A DNA stretch of 9,478 bases. It comes from Gammaproteobacteria bacterium. GTDB lineage: Bacteria; Pseudomonadota; Gammaproteobacteria; Steroidobacterales; Woeseiaceae. Of the stretch, positions 6,901 to 9,478 are shown in pieces. The translations under genes and the position numbers were made by a program. Position 1 is the first letter of the stretch; the number at the start of each line of letters is the position of its first letter. A model generated the notes under the pieces. It had not been told where the DNA came from. It worked only from the letters and a program-made list of their open reading frames with translations, and did no database searches. The stretch covers positions 1 through 9,478 of the forward strand of contig DAOWGY010000247.1 in the NCBI GenBank assembly GCA_030641695.1. The letters are read 5' to 3'.

Positions 6901-8000
6901 TCGACGCCGAGCAAACCGAGCGCCATGAGTCTGCGCTGCAGCGGTGAGCCCCAGTCTGTCGACACGTCGACGCCTTTTCGCAAGCGACCGTAAAGGTTCA
7001 ACAGCGCTTCGCTCTGCTTCGTGTCCTTGAGCACCTCACGATGGATGTGGCTCAGGTGCGGCTCATTCTGCAACGCGGCCCGCCCCGTCAGTTGCTGTTT
7101 GACGATACGATCAACGTTTTCCCGAATATCGCCTGGCAGCTGTTCTCTTGCTGTCGCGCGCGCGAGTTTCTGGGTCAGATAAGGCTGGCCACGTGTCCAG
7201 TAATAGATGCGGTCCAGTGCGACCTGCGCGTCTTCCGGCGCCAGATTGAGTTCGGCCGCGAACAGATTCATGTCTTCGCGTGTAAAATCGTCAAGCGGTA
7301 TCGACTGGGTAACATTGAACGGTGAAAGCTCCGGCTCGTCGATCAGACTCACCGGGTCGCACTCGCCGAGCAAGACGAACGTCAGGCGCCCGAATTCCGG
7401 GTCGGTCGTCCGCGCGTTATGGGCCGAACGAATGCTCGCCAGCAACTGGTCGCCAATCGACAATTCGCCCAAGTGCTGTATGCCGTCGACAAATATTGCG
7501 ATGCGCTCCTGCACGAACTGCAGCACGATCTCGTTATAGAACTCGAGCAGTCGTTGCCGATTGCCCAGGATCGACTTGTCCTGCCACCAGGTTTGCAGGT
7601 CGTAGCGTATGCGCAGCTGCCTCGAGATGCGGTAGGCCACGCTGTAGTACCAACGCCCGGCATCGCTGCCGGCATCGCGCTCACCAAGCTGATTGAGATC
7701 GAGAATCGCGACATTGAAACCATTGGCTTCGAGTCGCGCCGCGGTGGCAGCGATCAGACTGGACTTGCCGCTCTTGTCCGGCGCGATAACATGTGCGTAG
7801 CGCCCGGCGACAACTGCTTCGTACAACAAATCGTCCGCGCGCCGGCGCACGTAGCCGGCGCGAACGGCGTGCAGAGGCGTACCGACGCTGAAAAACTCGC
7901 CTGTCGTATCGACCCTGGGACTACCGCCCCCGGGCGTCTGTTCGTCAGAATTGCCGCTCAATGTCGATTCCGTCATCTTATGCTGATGTATTCTCTGCAC
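3915..8000 (-). CDS. Membrane-anchored AAA_35/STAND-like ATPase with WD40 propellers and an inserted P-domain
   Basis: The 1361-residue product has a clear domain order (numbered from the GTG at 8000). Residues 33-395 match the AAA_35-type ATPase: Walker A-like APDKSGKSS (73-81), Walker B-like IAIFVDG (167-173), then LLGECDPVSLI (210-220), SPFNVTQSIPLDDFT (226-240), and the closing helical region ending in YVRNRIYEAVF (373-383). A transmembrane helix follows at about 399-417, then a helical stretch at 420-530. From about 555 to 1280 I count roughly 14 WD40-like blades, recognisable by endings such as SARVWDLA (743-750), AVRVWDF (868-874) and TVRVWDLS (1094-1101). That number suits two seven-bladed propellers. 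Residues about 585-702 interrupt the first blade with a proprotein-convertase P-domain-like module (ISHPRLADLRIKIIAPSG, LNGTWSLSV, GHLVGWNLTL). There is no N-terminal signal peptide, so the ATPase is presumably cytoplasmic and the propeller, after one helix, periplasmic. It is probably a sensor or scaffold; the ligand is unknown. An ATG at 7976 (residue 9) is an alternative start; neither has a strong ribosome-binding site. Confidence 0.88.
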   Translation of the reverse strand: MQRIHQHKMTESTLSGNSDEQTPGGGSPRVDTTGEFFSVGTPLHAVRAGYVRRRADDLLYEAVVAGRYAHVIAPDKSGKSSLIAATAARLEANGFNVAILDLNQLGERDAGSDAGRWYYSVAYRISRQLRIRYDLQTWWQDKSILGNRQRLLEFYNEIVLQFVQERIAIFVDGIQHLGELSIGDQLLASIRSAHNARTTDPEFGRLTFVLLGECDPVSLIDEPELSPFNVTQSIPLDDFTREDMNLFAAELNLAPEDAQVALDRIYYWTRGQPYLTQKLARATAREQLPGDIRENVDRIVKQQLTGRAALQNEPHLSHIHREVLKDTKQSEALLNLYGRLRKGVDVSTDWGSPLQRRLMALGLLGVDDNGDLYVRNRIYEAVFTARWANENLPTRWRAPLAAVVALLLVVAIPFLYTQWLPAAYVDVLTSATIELEVAEAAWLNMRSFPGHAASADNLYRNFLQTRAAVASDVGEIDSIAGMAAELPRAGRLADELRAAFWDRRVGEATRLEQRDTALIASLQSLVLSTSQRRHRAAMLVGDDYPLLLATLPARQAAGVVFDPDNLLLTATEGAQVTQWSLTPQGLQRSEPWNMTALEVSPLVRRVIVDREGQVNRIGLTLNISHPRLADLRIKIIAPSGRAVEIETGRERASSNDDIRIPSAQLKELIGEQLNGTWSLSVRDEALGVAGHLVGWNLTLNSQGAVEDFQRGLHIPDPVERDTENFWISEDGRHAVARAMQSDSARVWDLAFAKPIRAIALSQNEQVIGVDTGARRLITATLETVNVWDTTSGDRAGTMRLGSASMNSRLTADGMHLFAQSSSDSDTRLELWSLEEAGIKAELDIAGVPALVALDAAGTRIAVADFDRAVRVWDFRSGDMLAQIDLPVQPSAISLAAGGDVLGVVYGESGVSMWRVDRPALPLLEERGQGRWQLVFSPSGTSVVAGRSRGGYQIYRASDGHQTGPAIGAAGTRAASGLLAFSSDERVLLSGGPDSAVRFWRVPTEGAPVSVAGDEARHAIWTPSGDAVVTVTPDASRIVVGDRGGHVHVLPADVSAEALAATVEDVSFFGHDTSVRLLTASSDGRLVASAAADDTVRVWDLSDGRPLPYRADMPGGPIHALEFSPDASTLAVMSGGRAVLLDAASGDVIVEFVPGENHAGAAFADDDHLYIGGISGALRVIARDEPGVWSMQQIWQGTAPIRWLRASPRGRYLVLVDEDNLAQQFSLAEGRIGGSSISLPDTVEDVAFNSAGSRVIFRTPRWLHRASSSTNGLIWLDAIFGPKPMHGAGIVVGSGTSTGNEIHMPIARAGSVSVAKLQFAATEGPGLFGNMDELLDEWQTRLGLVADSEAEPVTAGNESTID

Positions 8001-8068
8001 TGATCAGAAACGCCACCAGCATCACATTGCCCGCAGATGACGCCTCTGGCAACCATACCGGCCCTATC

Positions 8069-8722
8069 ATGCGCGAGTCCCAACTACTGAAAAAGGACCT
8101 GTTTGGCGAAGTTCGCCGGGAAATCACCGGCGCCGAGCCACGAATCGTTCGCGACGCGTCCACCGCGCGTCCCTGGCTCAGATGGCTTGCGCGCTGGCTG
8201 CTGCGGCGCGAGGCGCGCGTACTTGCGGCTGTTGCGGAACTCGATGGTGTGCCCGACCTGATCGCCGTGCACCACGATCGCCTCGAGCGGCAATACATCG
8301 AAGGAACGCCCATGCACCACGCGCGGCCGCAAGAAGCCGAATATTTCCGTCACGCGCTCAGGCTGCTGCGACGATTGCACGCGTGTGACGTCGTGCACAA
8401 TGATCTTGCCAAAGAGCCGAACCTGCTCGTCACTCCGAAGGGCGAAGCAACATTCATAGACTTTCAACTTGCCCTGCATGCACCCCGCCGCGGCCGGCTC
8501 TTTCGAGTACTGGCGCACGATGATCTGCGGCATGTCCTCAAGCACAAGCGCACTTATTGCCCGGAACTGCTCACCAATCGCGAACGGCGGATCCTTGCGA
8601 GACCGTCGCTGGCGTCGAAACTCTGGATGCGCATCATCAAGCCACCGTATCTGTTCGTGACCCGGGTCCTGCTGGGATGGGCCGATCGGGAGGGCGCGTC
8701 AGACCGGGGCGAGCATCGCTGA
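8069..8722 (+). CDS. Small atypical serine/threonine (RIO/Kdo-kinase-like) kinase
   Basis: A 217-residue protein with a protein-kinase-like fold, probably cytoplasmic. The catalytic loop is VVHNDLAKEPNLLV (108-121), with Asp112 as the likely catalytic base and Asn118 as the metal-binding Asn. The metal-binding DFG is DFQLA (131-135). RREARVLAAV (46-55) supplies the helix-C glutamate (Glu48). No glycine-rich loop is visible, and the usual VAIK lysine has no clear counterpart (IVRDAS at 26-31 holds an Arg). The C-terminal part DDLRHVLKHKRTYCPELLT (151-169) fits, from memory, a conserved gammaproteobacterial family annotated as serine/threonine or RIO/Kdo-type kinase. The substrate is unknown; lipopolysaccharide sugar, protein and small molecule all remain possible. 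The frame is open back to an ATG at 7961, but that start overlaps the divergent ATPase gene and the added residues look non-homologous, so ATG 8069 is chosen. It ends 17 bp from the convergent barrel gene. Confidence 0.8.
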   Translation: MRESQLLKKDLFGEVRREITGAEPRIVRDASTARPWLRWLARWLLRREARVLAAVAELDGVPDLIAVHHDRLERQYIEGTPMHHARPQEAEYFRHALRLLRRLHACDVVHNDLAKEPNLLVTPKGEATFIDFQLALHAPRRGRLFRVLAHDDLRHVLKHKRTYCPELLTNRERRILARPSLASKLWMRIIKPPYLFVTRVLLGWADREGASDRGEHR

Positions 8723-8739
8723 TGCGTGGCAGGTAACAA

Positions 8740-9478
8740 TTACTGTGGCGGCGCGCCGATAAACAGGTAGAAGTTGGTGTGGCCGTTCTGGCCTGCGCCG
8801 GCACCGAGGACCAAGGGCCCGATGTAACTGTCCACGCCCACGTACAGGCTACCGTGCAGCAAAGTCGAATCGAGTGACATGTCGGAGCGCGTCTGCCAGA
8901 CGTTTCCAACTTCGAGCGTCGCACCGAAATAAACCGGTGCTTCGAACAGTCCGCCGGCGGAATCGCCGATACGCCGGTAGAAAAACAGCTTCGCCAATGC
9001 CGCATGCGGGCCGCTGATCGCGTTACGTTCGAACCCGGACAGGCGCTGAAAACCTCCCAGTGAAAACAGGTCCTGCAATGCAGCATCGAAACTCAGCGTC
9101 GTCGCGTATTCGACGCCGACGCCAAGCGTGGTCTTGCCCCTCGAGCGCAACGCTTCGAAGCTCGCGCTGATGGTGTCGTAACGACTGTCGGCGCCGAGTC
9201 CGGTGAGCGACTGTTTCCATTCGATGTCGGCACGCAATCCGCGCCGCGGGAACCACGGACGGTCGAGGGTATCGAAGCGCATGAGGGCCCGAATTCCCCC
9301 GCTATTGAAATCGGGATTGGGGATCGACGGGTCACCGACGATAACGCGGGATTCGCCGCCGCCATGAAAGACACCCAGGCGAAATTCACCGACATTGCCG
9401 ATTTCCGCGCCGAAATCGACGCCACCGGTCAGTTCCGTGATCCTGAGCCGCGCTATGACGTCCTGCATGTCGAAGAGA
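8740..9478 (-). CDS. Patatin-like phospholipase, C-terminal outer-membrane barrel (5' end off the window)
   Basis: The frame is open from the right edge (codons L-F-D precede the first Met at 9468) to TAA at 8740-8742, giving 245 visible residues. It is made of alternating amphipathic beta strands typical of an Omp85/surface-antigen barrel. It contains the signature LFSLGGFQRLSGFERNAISG, followed by strands such as VYFGATLEVGNVWQ and the ending TNFYLFIGAPPQ. This arrangement closely fits the C-terminal barrel of patatin-like phospholipases of the PlpD (type Vd secretion) group, in which an N-terminal lipase is displayed or secreted through the barrel. The patatin domain itself would lie right of the window and is not seen; a stand-alone Omp85-like protein is the alternative. 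The last aromatic before the stop (Phe of YLFIG) is followed by five residues (IGAPPQ without the Phe being six in all), so the barrel-recognition signal is not strictly terminal. Confidence 0.75.
   Translation of the reverse strand, partial: LFDMQDVIARLRITELTGGVDFGAEIGNVGEFRLGVFHGGGESRVIVGDPSIPNPDFNSGGIRALMRFDTLDRPWFPRRGLRADIEWKQSLTGLGADSRYDTISASFEALRSRGKTTLGVGVEYATTLSFDAALQDLFSLGGFQRLSGFERNAISGPHAALAKLFFYRRIGDSAGGLFEAPVYFGATLEVGNVWQTRSDMSLDSTLLHGSLYVGVDSYIGPLVLGAGAGQNGHTNFYLFIGAPPQ

Noticed and set aside
7419..8003. Plus-strand open frame of 194 codons opposite the ATPase domain
   Set aside because: Antisense to the well-supported Walker-motif region; no recognisable domain or ribosome-binding site.
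7961..8068. Longer start for the kinase at ATG 7961
   Set aside because: It would overlap the start of the divergent ATPase gene, and the added 36 residues show no kinase-like features; ATG 8069 fits the family's usual N-terminus.

Overview
The window reads as chromosomal DNA of a GC-rich gammaproteobacterium. This rests on the gene families present: an LplT/PlsC-type transporter-acyltransferase fusion, a patatin-like outer-membrane protein with an Omp85-type barrel, and a small RIO/Kdo-kinase-like protein of a type I associate with Gammaproteobacteria. The lineage cannot be fixed from these alone; a marine or sediment group such as Woeseiaceae would fit but is a guess. There is no sign of an insertion sequence, phage gene, tRNA, rRNA or CRISPR array.

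Layout from left to right: (1) the 3' end of an unrecognised plus-strand gene (to 183); (2) an MscS-family mechanosensitive channel on plus (205-1275); (3) convergent to it, a small lipoprotein with an EexN-like N-terminal motif on minus (1282-1884); (4) a divergent spacer with two candidate extended -10 promoters; (5) a two-domain MFS lysophospholipid-transporter/acyltransferase fusion on plus (2032-3918); (6) convergent and overlapping it by four bases, a 4.1-kb minus-strand gene (3915-8000) for a membrane-anchored AAA/STAND-like ATPase with a large WD40 propeller region interrupted by a proprotein-convertase P-domain-like insert; (7) divergent from that, a small atypical kinase on plus (8069-8722); (8) convergent to the kinase, the 3' part of a patatin-like phospholipase/outer-membrane barrel gene on minus, running off the right edge.

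Most of the genes concern the cell envelope: tension release (MscS), a lipoprotein, phospholipid remodelling (LplT-PlsC), a membrane-tethered sensor or scaffold ATPase, and an outer-membrane phospholipase-type barrel. Genes alternate in direction, so apart from the first two there is no obvious operon. The three tail-to-tail junctions are very tight (6 bp, a 4-bp overlap and 17 bp), with no room for intrinsic terminators between the genes.

The most unusual item is the 1361-residue ATPase. Its N-terminal half matches the AAA_35-type (STAND-like) ATPase plan seen with WD40 or TPR partners. The nucleotide-binding motifs deviate (A in place of the first Walker A glycine, DG in place of DE in Walker B), and a P-domain-like module is inserted in the first propeller blade. 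The atypical kinase divergent from it is a possible functional neighbour, but this is inference only.
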